Shown here in pieces: positions 1 through 7,713 of a stretch of DNA of 27,373 bases (the first letter of the stretch is position 1; the number at the start of each line of letters is the position of its first letter). The stretch lies in NCBI GenBank assembly GCA_002361155.1, contig DERZ01000006.1, forward strand, positions 3,113 through 30,485, written 5' to 3'. A program made the position numbers and the translations under genes. Under the pieces are notes generated by a model. It ran no database searches. It saw nothing but the letters and a program-made list of their open reading frames with translations, and was not told where the DNA came from. Source of the DNA: Porphyromonadaceae bacterium UBA3327 (lineage in GTDB: Bacteria; Bacteroidota; Bacteroidia; Bacteroidales; Muribaculaceae).

Positions 1-34
1 AGAAATTAACTAAAATTTTTTAAATCTTGACACT

Positions 35-1996
35 ATGAAGAAATCTTTACTTATGGCTGCGGCCGCGATGATCGCCGCAGGAGCCTCTGCATCGGATTTC
101 CGCACTGTCTCTGTGGGTGACGGCACCATATCGTCGCTTAAGAGCGGATCACGCGAGCTTGTCTCGGTGGATGGTTCGACCCGCGCAGGTGAAAACTCGA
201 TGAAGTACAGTGTGGCAGTCGATCCGGCCAATCCCTACAACATCTTGTCGATGAACGGCCTGACTAAAGGAGAACGTGTCTATCAGTGCTTCGAGTTCAC
301 ACTTGACAATCTCAAGCTCTTCAAGGGAGCTAAGATCACATCGATCAATGTTACTACAGGCGGAACCCAGAATGGTAGAAACACCGTGGAAAGGGCCAAT
401 CTTTTCATGAGCCACGACATAACTGCGGCACCTTTCTACAAAAAGACCGTGACTTTTGCCGAAACCGCGCTCAAGGAGAATGAGTTTGCTCTTGAGACTC
501 CATACGAGATCTCCGATGATCAGCCCTTGTACATCGGCTATTACTTCTTATGCAACGGCAAGAATGAAGGTTATATCCCTGTCGACGGGTATCCATCGGC
601 AGAGCCCGGCGGTCTCATCGCTACCTCTGCCGGTTCCAAGTGGCCTGGAAAAAAAGATTGGCAGAACATCACTTCCGGTTATGGCTCATGCTGTATCTCT
701 GTTACGGTGGAGGGCGACAACCTTCCTCAGAATTATGTCAGCATTCTCGCCTCGGAGTTCCCGAAGAGCGTTACGACAGGCGGTAAGCTCACATATAAGA
801 TCTTGATCCGTAACAAGGGTGCAAACGATGTGTCCTCGCTTGGTGTGCTGACCGAGTTCGGCTCTGTCAAGGATGAAGGAGAATTCAACGGGAATACCAT
901 GGCGAGTGGCGGCGTAGCCACCGTTCCTGTGGAAGTAGTTTGCCCAGAGGAGGGTGTATTCGATGTAATCGCAACCTTGTCCAAAGTGAACGGCAATGAG
1001 AACAATAGCTCCAGCAATACTGCCAAAGCAAATGTCGCCGTATTCAGCAAAGGTTTTGACCGCAATCTTCTCCTTGAGGAGGCCACGGGCGCATGGTGCG
1101 GATATTGTCCGGCGGGTATGGTGATGATGGAAAACATTAAGAAAACCTATCCCGCCGACCGTTGCATTCCCATAGCTGTCCATCAGGGTGACCGTCTTGA
1201 AGTGGATGGTTATATGGGCTTTATTTATGACTATATAAGCGGCTTCCCGATGGCGATCGTCAACCGCGATGTTCAGATCATGCCCACGGCTAACAATGTC
1301 CTCTCGCAGTTCAAGAGCATTTACGACGAAGTTACCGGCAATCCGGCATACGGAAAGATTTCCGTTGAGGCATCGGTGGATGAAGCGACTCGTATGGTCA
1401 AGATTGACTCGAAGGTAACCCTCTCCATGAGCACAGACAGCCCGATCGGAGTGTCGTTCGTTGTTGTGGAAGACAATCTCGGCCCTTATTCCCAGCAGAA
1501 TTACTTTGCCGGCGGCCAGTTGGGTTTTATGGGTGACTGGAGCAACAAGCCCTCCGTAGTCGAGACATATTACGAGGACGTGGCTGTGGCTATAAAGGAT
1601 TATCCCTCTATCCCCGACGCGCTTCCCAAGGAAATAATCAAGGATACTGAATATACCGTTACTGGCGAGATTCCTGTTGACAATCCTGGCCGTCCGGGTC
1701 TCAGTATCTACAATGAGTACAGCGATACATTCCGCGTGGTGGCTATTCTCACCAACCTCAGCAACGGCGAGGTTATCAATGCAGCCCAGGTGACCGTCAA
1801 CAATCCTATTTCCGGCGTGGAGAAGGTCGAGAAGGAAAACACCGAGATACGCGTGGAGAACGGCAGTGTGGTTGCCGGAGACGAGGAAGTCGAGGTTTAC
1901 ACTCTTGACGGTCGTCGCACCCGCAACTCCGCACTTGCTTCAGGTCTTTACATCGTGAAGGCTGGCAACCGCACTGTCAAAGTGCTTGTGAAATAA
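35..1996 (+). CDS. Secreted Omp28-like protein with thioredoxin-type CGYC motif and T9SS-like C-terminal module (653 aa)
   Basis: A cleavable signal peptide (MKKSLLMAAAAMIAAGASA) marks this as exported. The N-terminal third is beta-rich and unrecognised. Residues about 240-330 look like an Ig-type beta domain. Residues about 345-480 carry an Omp28-like thioredoxin fold: LLLEEATGAWCGYCPAGM puts the redox pair at C355 and C358, followed by HQGD and a cis-Pro-like GFPMAIVNRD. The same arrangement occurs in the lipoprotein at 6803-7660, so the two are distant paralogues. The last 35 residues (VYTLDGRRTR, then GLYIVKAGNRTVKVLVK) resemble a type A T9SS sorting module. The ATG at 35 follows an AT-rich leader; its promoter lies outside the window. 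The gene stands alone and ends at a strong bidirectional terminator. The Omp28-like/thioredoxin assignment is firm at fold level. The substrate is unknown, and whether the C-terminus is a working T9SS signal cannot be decided here. Confidence 0.8.
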   Translation: MKKSLLMAAAAMIAAGASASDFRTVSVGDGTISSLKSGSRELVSVDGSTRAGENSMKYSVAVDPANPYNILSMNGLTKGERVYQCFEFTLDNLKLFKGAKITSINVTTGGTQNGRNTVERANLFMSHDITAAPFYKKTVTFAETALKENEFALETPYEISDDQPLYIGYYFLCNGKNEGYIPVDGYPSAEPGGLIATSAGSKWPGKKDWQNITSGYGSCCISVTVEGDNLPQNYVSILASEFPKSVTTGGKLTYKILIRNKGANDVSSLGVLTEFGSVKDEGEFNGNTMASGGVATVPVEVVCPEEGVFDVIATLSKVNGNENNSSSNTAKANVAVFSKGFDRNLLLEEATGAWCGYCPAGMVMMENIKKTYPADRCIPIAVHQGDRLEVDGYMGFIYDYISGFPMAIVNRDVQIMPTANNVLSQFKSIYDEVTGNPAYGKISVEASVDEATRMVKIDSKVTLSMSTDSPIGVSFVVVEDNLGPYSQQNYFAGGQLGFMGDWSNKPSVVETYYEDVAVAIKDYPSIPDALPKEIIKDTEYTVTGEIPVDNPGRPGLSIYNEYSDTFRVVAILTNLSNGEVINAAQVTVNNPISGVEKVEKENTEIRVENGSVVAGDEEVEVYTLDGRRTRNSALASGLYIVKAGNRTVKVLVK

Positions 1997-2025
1997 AGGA
2001 TATTCCGGTAACAGCCGGACAATGC

Positions 2026-2063
2026 AAAAATGGCCTCCCTGTCAACAGGGAGGCCATTTTTTT
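2026..2063. terminator. Bidirectional rho-independent terminator
   Basis: A perfect 16-bp stem (AAAAATGGCCTCCCTG at 2026-2041 and its complement at 2046-2061) encloses a TCAA loop. It has an A-tract on the 5' side and a T-tract on the 3' side. It sits between the convergent genes ending at 1996 (+) and 2109 (-), so it can serve both. Confidence 0.93.
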
Positions 2064-2108
2064 GCGTTTGGTCGTACACGGTACGTGTGCCAGCCGGGGG
2101 GATGGGTA

Positions 2109-3221
2109 TTACCCGAATGCGTTTACAGCCGAGATTACCTGGGCAGTCTCTTCGTCGGTGAGGGTCGGAGACATCGGGAGCGAGAGCTCCTCGCGGTGGA
2201 TGCGCTCGGTGATGGGGAGCAGGTCAGGCATCTTCAGCAGTCCGCGTCCGCGGTAGCATTCCTGGGCGTGGGGGGGGACGGGGTAGTGGATCAGTGTCTG
2301 TATGCCATGGTCGGAAAGATGCTTCTGCAGCTCGTCTCGCCGGGAGCATAGCACCGGAAAGATGTGGTAGACGTTCGCGCCCGGAGCCGCTTCCGTCGGA
2401 ATCCGCACCAGTGGGTTGTTTATGCCGGAACGGTAGAGAGAAGCTATCTCGGCGCGCCGGGCGTTGTCGGCGTCGAGGCGCTGCAGTTTTACGCGGAGCA
2501 CCGCGGCCTGGAGTTCATCGAGTCGCGAATTAATGCCCCGTCTGCCGAACTCATACTTGCGCTCCGAGCCATAGTTGGCAAGCGTGCGCACCATCCGGGC
2601 GAGCTCCCCGTCGGAAGTTGTCACTGCCCCTGCATCGCCCAGGGCTCCGAGGTTTTTCCCGGGATAGAAACTGTGTCCGGCAGCGTCGCCGAGATTTCCC
2701 GTGCGTCGCTCGCCGAAGCGGCAGCCGTGCGCCTGCGCGTTGTCTTCTATCAGGAGCAGTCCGTAGCGCCGGCACAGTTCGGCTATGCTTCCGGTATGCG
2801 CGCAGCGCCCGTATAGATGCACCATCATTGCCGCCCGTGTGCGTGGCCCCACGGCCTGTTCGATCTTCGACGGGTCGATCTCAAGCGTGTCTGGGTCCGG
2901 TTCCACAAGCACCGGCGTCAGTCCGCATTCCGTTACGGCGAGTATCGATGCTATGAATGTGTTGGCGGGAACTATCACTTCGTCGCCGGCATGCAGTTTT
3001 CCCAATTCGATGTAGGCGCGGAATATCAGCGTCAGCGCATCAAGTCCGTTTCCGGTTCCGATGCAGTAGCCGGCGCCGATATACCGCGCGAACTCCTGCT
3101 CGAAAGCCTGGCTCTCCTCTCCGAGCAGATACCATCCCGATTTCACCACACGTTCCACCGCCTGCTCGATTTCCCCTCCGAAAGAGGCTGTTATATCCCG
3201 CAAATTAAGAAATTCAATCAT
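2109..3221 (-). CDS. DegT/DnrJ/EryC1/StrS-family PLP-dependent sugar aminotransferase (370 aa)
   Basis: This is a fold-type I aminotransferase of the sugar-nucleotide branch, which transfers an amino group from glutamate to a keto-sugar nucleotide in the cytoplasm. Visible signatures are GTGNGLDAL (phosphate-binding loop, about residues 55-63), PANTFIAS (85-92), the cofactor-contacting EDNAQAHG (159-166), and SFYPGKNLGALGDAGAV with the Schiff-base lysine at K189. A late segment with HIFPVL and HYPVPPH is also typical. The length is normal and there is no frame damage. The SFYPGKNLGALGDAGA form resembles FdtB/QdtB-type dTDP-3-keto-6-deoxyhexose transaminases, but the exact sugar cannot be read from sequence. 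It lies 39 nt downstream of the DAHP synthase/chorismate mutase gene and is probably co-transcribed with it. No other sugar-nucleotide or glycosyltransferase gene is nearby, which is unusual for this family. Confidence 0.9.
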   Translation of the reverse strand: MIEFLNLRDITASFGGEIEQAVERVVKSGWYLLGEESQAFEQEFARYIGAGYCIGTGNGLDALTLIFRAYIELGKLHAGDEVIVPANTFIASILAVTECGLTPVLVEPDPDTLEIDPSKIEQAVGPRTRAAMMVHLYGRCAHTGSIAELCRRYGLLLIEDNAQAHGCRFGERRTGNLGDAAGHSFYPGKNLGALGDAGAVTTSDGELARMVRTLANYGSERKYEFGRRGINSRLDELQAAVLRVKLQRLDADNARRAEIASLYRSGINNPLVRIPTEAAPGANVYHIFPVLCSRRDELQKHLSDHGIQTLIHYPVPPHAQECYRGRGLLKMPDLLPITERIHREELSLPMSPTLTDEETAQVISAVNAFG

Positions 3222-3260
3222 TATCTCGTTTTTTCGAAATCATTCCCCTCCTCCATACAT
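3214..3260 (-). other. Chain of two mini-ORFs in the gap between the DAHP synthase/CM and aminotransferase genes
   Basis: On the minus strand, the TAA of the upstream gene (3261-3263) is followed at once by ATG (3260-3258), opening a six-codon ORF that encodes MYGGGE. Its TGA overlaps the next ATG (3243-3241) as ATGA. That ATG opens a nine-codon ORF encoding MISKKRDND, whose TGA (3216-3214) overlaps the aminotransferase start region (ATG at 3221-3219). A purine block, GGAGGAGGGG, lies just before the second ATG. This arrangement could support termination-reinitiation coupling, but chance is quite possible because the ORFs are so short. Confidence 0.3.
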
Positions 3261-4340
3261 TTAAAAATCAAAATTCACGGAGAGTTGTCTCCGCACGGAC
3301 TCCTCATGGATAGCTTCGAGTATCCCTCTCATAAAGCTCTCGGAAAGTCCCAGACGCGAGGCCTCGGCCACACGGTTCTCCACTAATCGCGAATAGCGTC
3401 CTGGCTGCAGCACCGTCATGCCGGCTTCTCTTTTCAGGGATCCGATCTCATCGCTGGTCTCCATGCGTCGGGCCAGAACCTCTATCAGCTCGTCGTCGAT
3501 CCGGTCAATTTTTCCGCGTAGTTTCGTGAGCCGTTCCTCCACACTGCTTCCGGCAACGGCCACCGTTGTTCCGATTGTGTCGAGGATGGCGGCGAGTTCT
3601 GCGGGAGTCACCTGCTGTGCGCTGTCGCTCAGAGCCTGCTCCGGATTGCAGTGGCTTTCGATGAAGAGGCCGTCGAAATTCAGGTCAAGGGCATGGCGGC
3701 ATAGCGGCGCCACAAGGTCGGCGCGCCCCGCTATATGGCTCGGGTCGCAATAGAGCGGCAGGTCCGGCATGCGGCGGTGAAGCTCTATCGGGATGCGCCA
3801 CACAGGCGGATTACGGTAGATATGCTTCCCGTAGTCGCCGAATCCGCGGTGGACGGCCCTGAGTTTTTTCACTCCGGCGAGCCGGAGGCGTTCGATGGCC
3901 CCTGTCCACAGCTCGATGTCGGGGTTCACCGGATTTTTCACATAGACCTCGAGCCTTTCCCTCTCTTGGCGGGAAAGGATGGCAAGGGCGTCCGCAAGCG
4001 CCTGCATGGCGAATGGGTTGGTGCAGGTTCTCGCTCCGATCCATACGCCGTCTACACCGCTTTTTACCGCTGCGGCGAGATGCTCCGGTGTGGCTGTCTC
4101 CGTAAGTGTTCGCATACCGTATAGCCGCTTTGCTTCAGCTATCCATTCGAGGGCCTCGGCTCCGTACCCCTCGAAGCATCCGGGCCGCGTGCGCGGTTTC
4201 CAGGCCCCGGCGCGGAAAGTCGTCACGCCGATCTCGCGCAACGCCCGCGCCGTAGCGAGAACCTGTTCGCGGCTCTCAGCGCTGCACGGTCCCGCTATCA
4301 CCTCCGGAATACCCGGCTTGTTCTTTCTGAATGTGTCCAT
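3261..4340 (-). CDS. Bifunctional 3-deoxy-7-phosphoheptulonate synthase / chorismate mutase (359 aa)
   Basis: The N-terminal domain (about residues 10-250) is a type I-beta (KDO8PS-like) DAHP synthase. It condenses phosphoenolpyruvate and erythrose 4-phosphate in the first step of the shikimate pathway. Landmarks are IAGPCSAES (15-23), KPRTRPGCFEGYG (48-60), IGARTCTNPFAMQ (101-113), YVKNPVNPD (133-141), HRGF (164-167), CDPSHIAGR (198-206) and FIESHCNP (226-233). The last 95 residues form an AroQ-type chorismate mutase (LTKLRGKIDRIDDELIEVLA, then RR, and a C-terminal helix ending in HEESVRRQ), which turns chorismate into prephenate. This fusion is common in Bacteroidota, where it usually sits with prephenate-pathway genes; here the partner is a sugar aminotransferase. 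I chose the ATG at 4340 because the GTG at 4346 overlaps the predicted -7 promoter element and adds only two residues. Confidence 0.95.
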   Translation of the reverse strand: MDTFRKNKPGIPEVIAGPCSAESREQVLATARALREIGVTTFRAGAWKPRTRPGCFEGYGAEALEWIAEAKRLYGMRTLTETATPEHLAAAVKSGVDGVWIGARTCTNPFAMQALADALAILSRQERERLEVYVKNPVNPDIELWTGAIERLRLAGVKKLRAVHRGFGDYGKHIYRNPPVWRIPIELHRRMPDLPLYCDPSHIAGRADLVAPLCRHALDLNFDGLFIESHCNPEQALSDSAQQVTPAELAAILDTIGTTVAVAGSSVEERLTKLRGKIDRIDDELIEVLARRMETSDEIGSLKREAGMTVLQPGRYSRLVENRVAEASRLGLSESFMRGILEAIHEESVRRQLSVNFDF

Positions 4341-4345
4341 CAACA

Positions 4346-4378
4346 CAAATTTACGCTTTTTTTTTCAAATCATGGCAA
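4346..4378 (-). promoter_or_regulatory. Bacteroidota-type promoter for the DAHP synthase/CM gene
   Basis: Read on the minus strand, TTTG (4378-4375), a 21-nt spacer and TAAATTTG (4353-4346) match the Bacteroides -33/-7 consensus (TTTG, 19-21 nt, TAnnTTTG). The start of transcription would fall only a few bases before, or at, the ATG at 4340. Confidence 0.65.
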
Positions 4379-4402
4379 AAAACGTTCTATTTAGTTAAAA
4401 AA

Positions 4403-4434
4403 TTTGGTGGATTGCCGACAAAAGCGTAATTTTA
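4403..4434 (+). promoter_or_regulatory. Bacteroidota-type promoter for the thioredoxin/DUF6029/Omp28 operon
   Basis: TTTG (4403-4406), a 20-nt spacer and TAATTTTA (4427-4434) match the -33/-7 consensus except for the last base of the -7 element. It lies back to back with the minus-strand promoter at 4346-4378. The predicted start near 4441 leaves a leader of about 125 nt, which contains the hairpins described at 4452-4514. Confidence 0.55.
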
Positions 4435-4451
4435 TGATTTGAAATGGACCG

Positions 4452-4514
4452 GGAGCCATCCGCGGTGCGGCAAAGAGCCTGACAGGGTCTGTCATCGGCT
4501 CCATTAATCTTTTT
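4452..4514 (+). promoter_or_regulatory. Structured leader with mutually exclusive hairpins (possible attenuator)
   Basis: GAGCCTGACAG (4475-4485) pairs with CTGTCA and GGCTC (4489-4494, 4497-4501) across a GGT loop with a 2-nt bulge. This gives an 11-bp hairpin followed, 8 nt later, by TTTTT (4510-4514). The segment GGAGCC (4452-4457) is an exact alternative partner for GGCTCC (4497-4502); that pairing would enclose two smaller hairpins, CCGC-GGT-GCGG (4460-4470) and TGACAG-GGT-CTGTCA. The layout resembles a terminator/antiterminator pair but could also be one stable three-way junction. I do not recognise a known riboswitch class. Confidence 0.4.
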
Positions 4515-4565
4515 GAACACCTTTGAATCTAACATAAAAAAAACAACATCTTAAAAGAACATAAA

Positions 4566-5060
4566 ATGAGATCTATCGTCAAGTTTTTCGCGCTTGCAGC
4601 AATCTGCATCAGCTCCGCTTTCGCAGCATCGGCACAGCTTCCTTCCGTACAACTGAAGGATATCAACGGCAAACCCGTCGACACGGCCACACTCTCCAAC
4701 GATGGCAAGCCCTTCGTGATCAGTTTCTGGTACACTTCCTGCAAACCTTGTCTCCGCGAGCTCAAGGCCATTTCTGAGGTTTACGAGGACTGGCAGGACG
4801 AGACGGGCATGAAGCTTATCGCGGTTTCCACCGACGACGCCCAGAAGCTCGCCGATGTGAAGCAGCGCGCCGCCAACTGGGACTATGAGGTGCTTCTCGA
4901 TCCCAACAAGGACTTCATGCGCGCGATGGGCGTTCAGATGAATCCCCATGTCATCATCATCGACGGCAACGGTAACATCGCTGAGTCTCGTCCGGGATAC
5001 ACCGAGGGCAGCGAGGAACATATCATCGAACTTATCCGCAAACTCATTCTCGAGAAGTAA
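4566..5060 (+). CDS. Exported TlpA/ResA-like thioredoxin-family protein, CKPC motif (164 aa)
   Basis: A signal peptide (MRSIVKFFALAAICISSAFA, cleaved about residue 23) sends this small protein to the periplasm. The rest is a single thioredoxin domain of the AhpC/TSA-TlpA type. It shows LKDINGKPVD, KPFVISFWYTSCKPCLREL with redox cysteines C59 and C62, IAVSTDD, and a cis-Pro region MNPHVIIIDGNGNI. The CxxC proline and SFWYTSCKPC context fit a thiol-disulfide oxidoreductase that reduces or exchanges disulfides outside the cytoplasm. It is the first gene of a four-gene run; the DUF6029 gene starts 36 nt after its stop. A transmembrane electron donor such as CcdA/DsbD is not encoded in the window. 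Fold and redox chemistry are near certain; the partner is inferred from the operon. Confidence 0.92.
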   Translation: MRSIVKFFALAAICISSAFAASAQLPSVQLKDINGKPVDTATLSNDGKPFVISFWYTSCKPCLRELKAISEVYEDWQDETGMKLIAVSTDDAQKLADVKQRAANWDYEVLLDPNKDFMRAMGVQMNPHVIIIDGNGNIAESRPGYTEGSEEHIIELIRKLILEK

Positions 5061-5096
5061 CCGCATTTGCGCACCTCACTTCTATCCGTATCAGAA

Positions 5097-6782
5097 ATGA
5101 AAAAGCTTTGTGTGAAATTGATCGCAGCAGGGTCATTGATGGCCCTGCCTGCGACTGCATACGCCGACGGCGTGGCTGTCCACGGTTCGGTACAGACGGA
5201 AATTGACGTCGTTGAAGATGACAAGGCCATCAATACTCCCGAGTATGATCAGCGCTTCCTCTTCAACGTCTATGCCGACGTGAATGTGATAAGCCAGTAT
5301 GTGGAGGCGGGACTTCGTTTCGAATTCATGAAATGGCCCACACCGCAGTTCCTCAAGGAGCCGGGTTATGCCGGCTGGGGTTTTCCGAACGTCTATGTCA
5401 AGGGTAAGTACAAGGGTTTCGATCTCACCGTCGGAGACTTCTACGACCAGTTCGGCTCAGGTTTCATTTTCCGCACCTACGAGGAGCGCACGCTCGGTAT
5501 AGACAACTCTATCCGCGGCGCGCGTCTCAACGTAAATGCGGTGAAGGGTCTGCGGCTCACCGTGCTCGGCGGTCAGCAGCGCCATTATTGGGAGTACGAC
5601 TGGAACTGGGCTTCCCACCAGAAGGTGTTCGGCGCCAACGCCGAGGCTTACCTTCAGGACTGGTGGCCGACACTGGCCGACCATAACGCCGCCTGGATGT
5701 TCGGTGCGTCATACGTGCTGAAACATGAGAAAGAGGAGGAGAAAATTCTCGCCGGTACCGACTACCGTCTGAATTTTCCGAAAAATGTCAACGCATTCGA
5801 TGTCCGCTCCAATTTCCAGAAAGGTCCCTGGAGCGTGCTTGCGGAGTTCGCGTGGAAGGGTCAGGATCCTTCGTTCGACAACAACTATACCTACGGCAAC
5901 GGTACCGCCATCATGCTCTCCGGTTCGTACGCACGCAAGGGCCTCAGCGCCATGCTTCAGGCCAAGCGCAGCGAGAACATGTCGTTCCGCTCCGAGCGTT
6001 CCGCTTCCGGTCTGCCGGTGACGCTCAACTATATGCCGGCATTCTCCTACCAGCATACCTACGCGCTCGCCGCCCTCTATCCCTACGCCACCCAGATGGC
6101 TCCCGGTGAATGGGCTTTCCAGGGAGCGTTCGAGTATACCTTCAAGCGGCGCACGCCGCTCGGCGGCAAGTATGGCACCAAACTCATCCTCAACGCCAGC
6201 TACATCTCCGGCCTCGTGCGCACTGACGATCCCAGGAACCCCTATAACGGCTCCCTTTGGGGAACCGACGGATACAAGACTGACTTCTGGAAGATCGGCA
6301 CCTGCAACTATTACGATTTCAACGTAATGATCGAGAAGAAGTTCTCGCAGCCTTTCTACATGCAGTTCATGTATGCCCATCAGTATTACAACAACAAGAT
6401 CCTGACCGGTGCGATGGATGAGGAGACTCCCTGGGTTCGCGCCAACGTGCTCGTAGCCGACGCCCGCTGGAAGATCAACCGCAAGTTCACCCTCCGCGGC
6501 GAATTGCAGTACCTCTTCACCAATCAGGACTACAAGGACTGGGCCTACGGATTGGTTGAGTTGTCCTTCGCCCCTTATCTCCAGGTTTCGGTGAGCGACA
6601 TGTGGAACACCGGCAAGACCGGACTCCACTATTATATGTTTGCCGTTACCGGCAACTATAAGAGCAACCGTCTGATGGTTTCCTACGGCCGTACACGTCA
6701 GGGTGTGAACTGTACGGGTGGTGTATGCCGTACGGTACCCGCCATGCACGGTCTGCAGGTGGCTTATTCCTATAATTTCTAA
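5097..6782 (+). CDS. DUF6029-family outer-membrane beta-barrel protein (561 aa)
   Basis: A signal peptide (MKKLCVKLIAAGSLMALPAT, cleaved after AYA) precedes a protein rich in alternating aromatic and polar strands that ends in VAYSYNF. A terminal Phe is typical of BAM-inserted barrels. The segments YVEAGLRFEFMKWPTP, LTVGDFYDQFGSGFIFRTYEER and VNAVKGLRLTVLGGQQRHYW are what I associate with DUF6029. The mature protein has only three cysteines: one in GTCNYYDF and a CxxxxC pair, C539 and C544 (NCTGGVC), in what should be the last surface loop. The ATG at 5097 is chosen over an in-frame TTG at 5067 because it begins the signal peptide exactly. It lies 36 nt after the thioredoxin gene and 20 nt before the Omp28-like gene. 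The function of the family is unknown; a porin-like or adaptor role is inference. Confidence 0.85.
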   Translation: MKKLCVKLIAAGSLMALPATAYADGVAVHGSVQTEIDVVEDDKAINTPEYDQRFLFNVYADVNVISQYVEAGLRFEFMKWPTPQFLKEPGYAGWGFPNVYVKGKYKGFDLTVGDFYDQFGSGFIFRTYEERTLGIDNSIRGARLNVNAVKGLRLTVLGGQQRHYWEYDWNWASHQKVFGANAEAYLQDWWPTLADHNAAWMFGASYVLKHEKEEEKILAGTDYRLNFPKNVNAFDVRSNFQKGPWSVLAEFAWKGQDPSFDNNYTYGNGTAIMLSGSYARKGLSAMLQAKRSENMSFRSERSASGLPVTLNYMPAFSYQHTYALAALYPYATQMAPGEWAFQGAFEYTFKRRTPLGGKYGTKLILNASYISGLVRTDDPRNPYNGSLWGTDGYKTDFWKIGTCNYYDFNVMIEKKFSQPFYMQFMYAHQYYNNKILTGAMDEETPWVRANVLVADARWKINRKFTLRGELQYLFTNQDYKDWAYGLVELSFAPYLQVSVSDMWNTGKTGLHYYMFAVTGNYKSNRLMVSYGRTRQGVNCTGGVCRTVPAMHGLQVAYSYNF

Positions 6783-6802
6783 TTCGCGAAAAGAAAACAG
6801 AG

Positions 6803-7660
6803 ATGAATAAGATATCGAGATATATGATGACGGGAGCGGTCGTGGCCGTAGCTGCGGCGGCTCTCACTTCCTGCGACAATGTTGCGGAGGATGACCGTTT
6901 CATCAAACTTCCTCCCATAGAGGCCGACCGTGCCGTGCTCATCGAGGACTTCACCGGCCAGAACTGTCTTAACTGCCCCGTCGCCCATGAGAAAATTGAG
7001 GAGATGGAAAAGCAGTACGGTGCCGACAAGGTGATTGCCGTCAGCATCCATGGCGGAGAACTTGCCATATCAGATCGTCGACCCTTCGGCCTGATGACCG
7101 AAGAAGGCAACGAGATCTGCAATTATTACGCCATTAATGTGTTCCCCATGGGTGTTATTGATGGTGTCACTCCTCCGGTGCTCGATTCTGAGTGGGCTTC
7201 GGCTGTCTATAACGATTTGCAGAAGCCTACCGAGGTTCAGCTTGAGGCTTCTGCCGAGCTTATTGAGATAGAAGAGGTCATTAATGATAAGAAAGAAGTA
7301 AAACAAAACATTTCCTGCACCGCCAATATCACATCCAGCGAAGAAGGTGAGGGCAAGATTCAGTTCTGGATTGTGGAGAGCGGTATTGTAGCTCAGCAAA
7401 AGATGCCCGATGGAAGCATCAATCAGAATTATGTCCACAACAATGTGTTCCGCGCCCAGGTATTTCCGATGCGTGGCAATCCAATTGCTTTCAGCCGCGA
7501 CGGAGCCACAGCCAACGGTACCATTGAGGTGCGCGAGCGCTGGAGCCTCGAGAATGTCTCGGTTGTGGCTTTCGTGTCGGACAACAATAATATAGTACAG
7601 CAGGTAGTGAAGGTGCCGGTTAAGCTGACATCCGACGAGCCTGAGGCTCCCGCGGAATAA
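6803..7660 (+). CDS. Omp28-related lipoprotein with thioredoxin-like CLNC motif (285 aa)
   Basis: The N-terminus (MNKISRYMMTGAVVAVAAAA, then LTSC) is a lipoprotein signal with the lipidated cysteine at C24. Residues about 40-150 form an Omp28-type thioredoxin-like domain. VLIEDFTGQNCLNCPVAHE puts a CxxC at C55 and C58, followed by VSIHGGEL and a cis-Pro-like NVFPMGVIDG. The remaining half (about 150-275) is a beta-sandwich with WIVESGIVAQQ and NYVHNNVFRAQVFP, a pattern I associate with Omp28 C-terminal halves. It is likely anchored in the outer membrane. It is the third gene of the operon, directly after the DUF6029 barrel. Related proteins lie at 35-1996 (CGYC) and, more distantly, 4566-5060 (CKPC). 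A redox role is inferred from the CxxC; no substrate is known. Confidence 0.88.
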   Translation: MNKISRYMMTGAVVAVAAAALTSCDNVAEDDRFIKLPPIEADRAVLIEDFTGQNCLNCPVAHEKIEEMEKQYGADKVIAVSIHGGELAISDRRPFGLMTEEGNEICNYYAINVFPMGVIDGVTPPVLDSEWASAVYNDLQKPTEVQLEASAELIEIEEVINDKKEVKQNISCTANITSSEEGEGKIQFWIVESGIVAQQKMPDGSINQNYVHNNVFRAQVFPMRGNPIAFSRDGATANGTIEVRERWSLENVSVVAFVSDNNNIVQQVVKVPVKLTSDEPEAPAE

Positions 7661-7713
7661 TCGGCTGCGGAAAGACAATGGCATAGAAGAATAAACTAAT
7701 AAACTAATAAGAA

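Noticed and set aside
5067-5096. Upstream TTG start for the DUF6029 gene
   Set aside because: The ATG at 5097 starts a textbook signal peptide; the extra ten residues would precede it without purpose.
5709-6749. Minus-strand ORF over the DUF6029 gene (346 codons)
   Set aside because: It is antisense to a protein with a clean signal peptide and barrel pattern; its own product is low in recognisable motifs.
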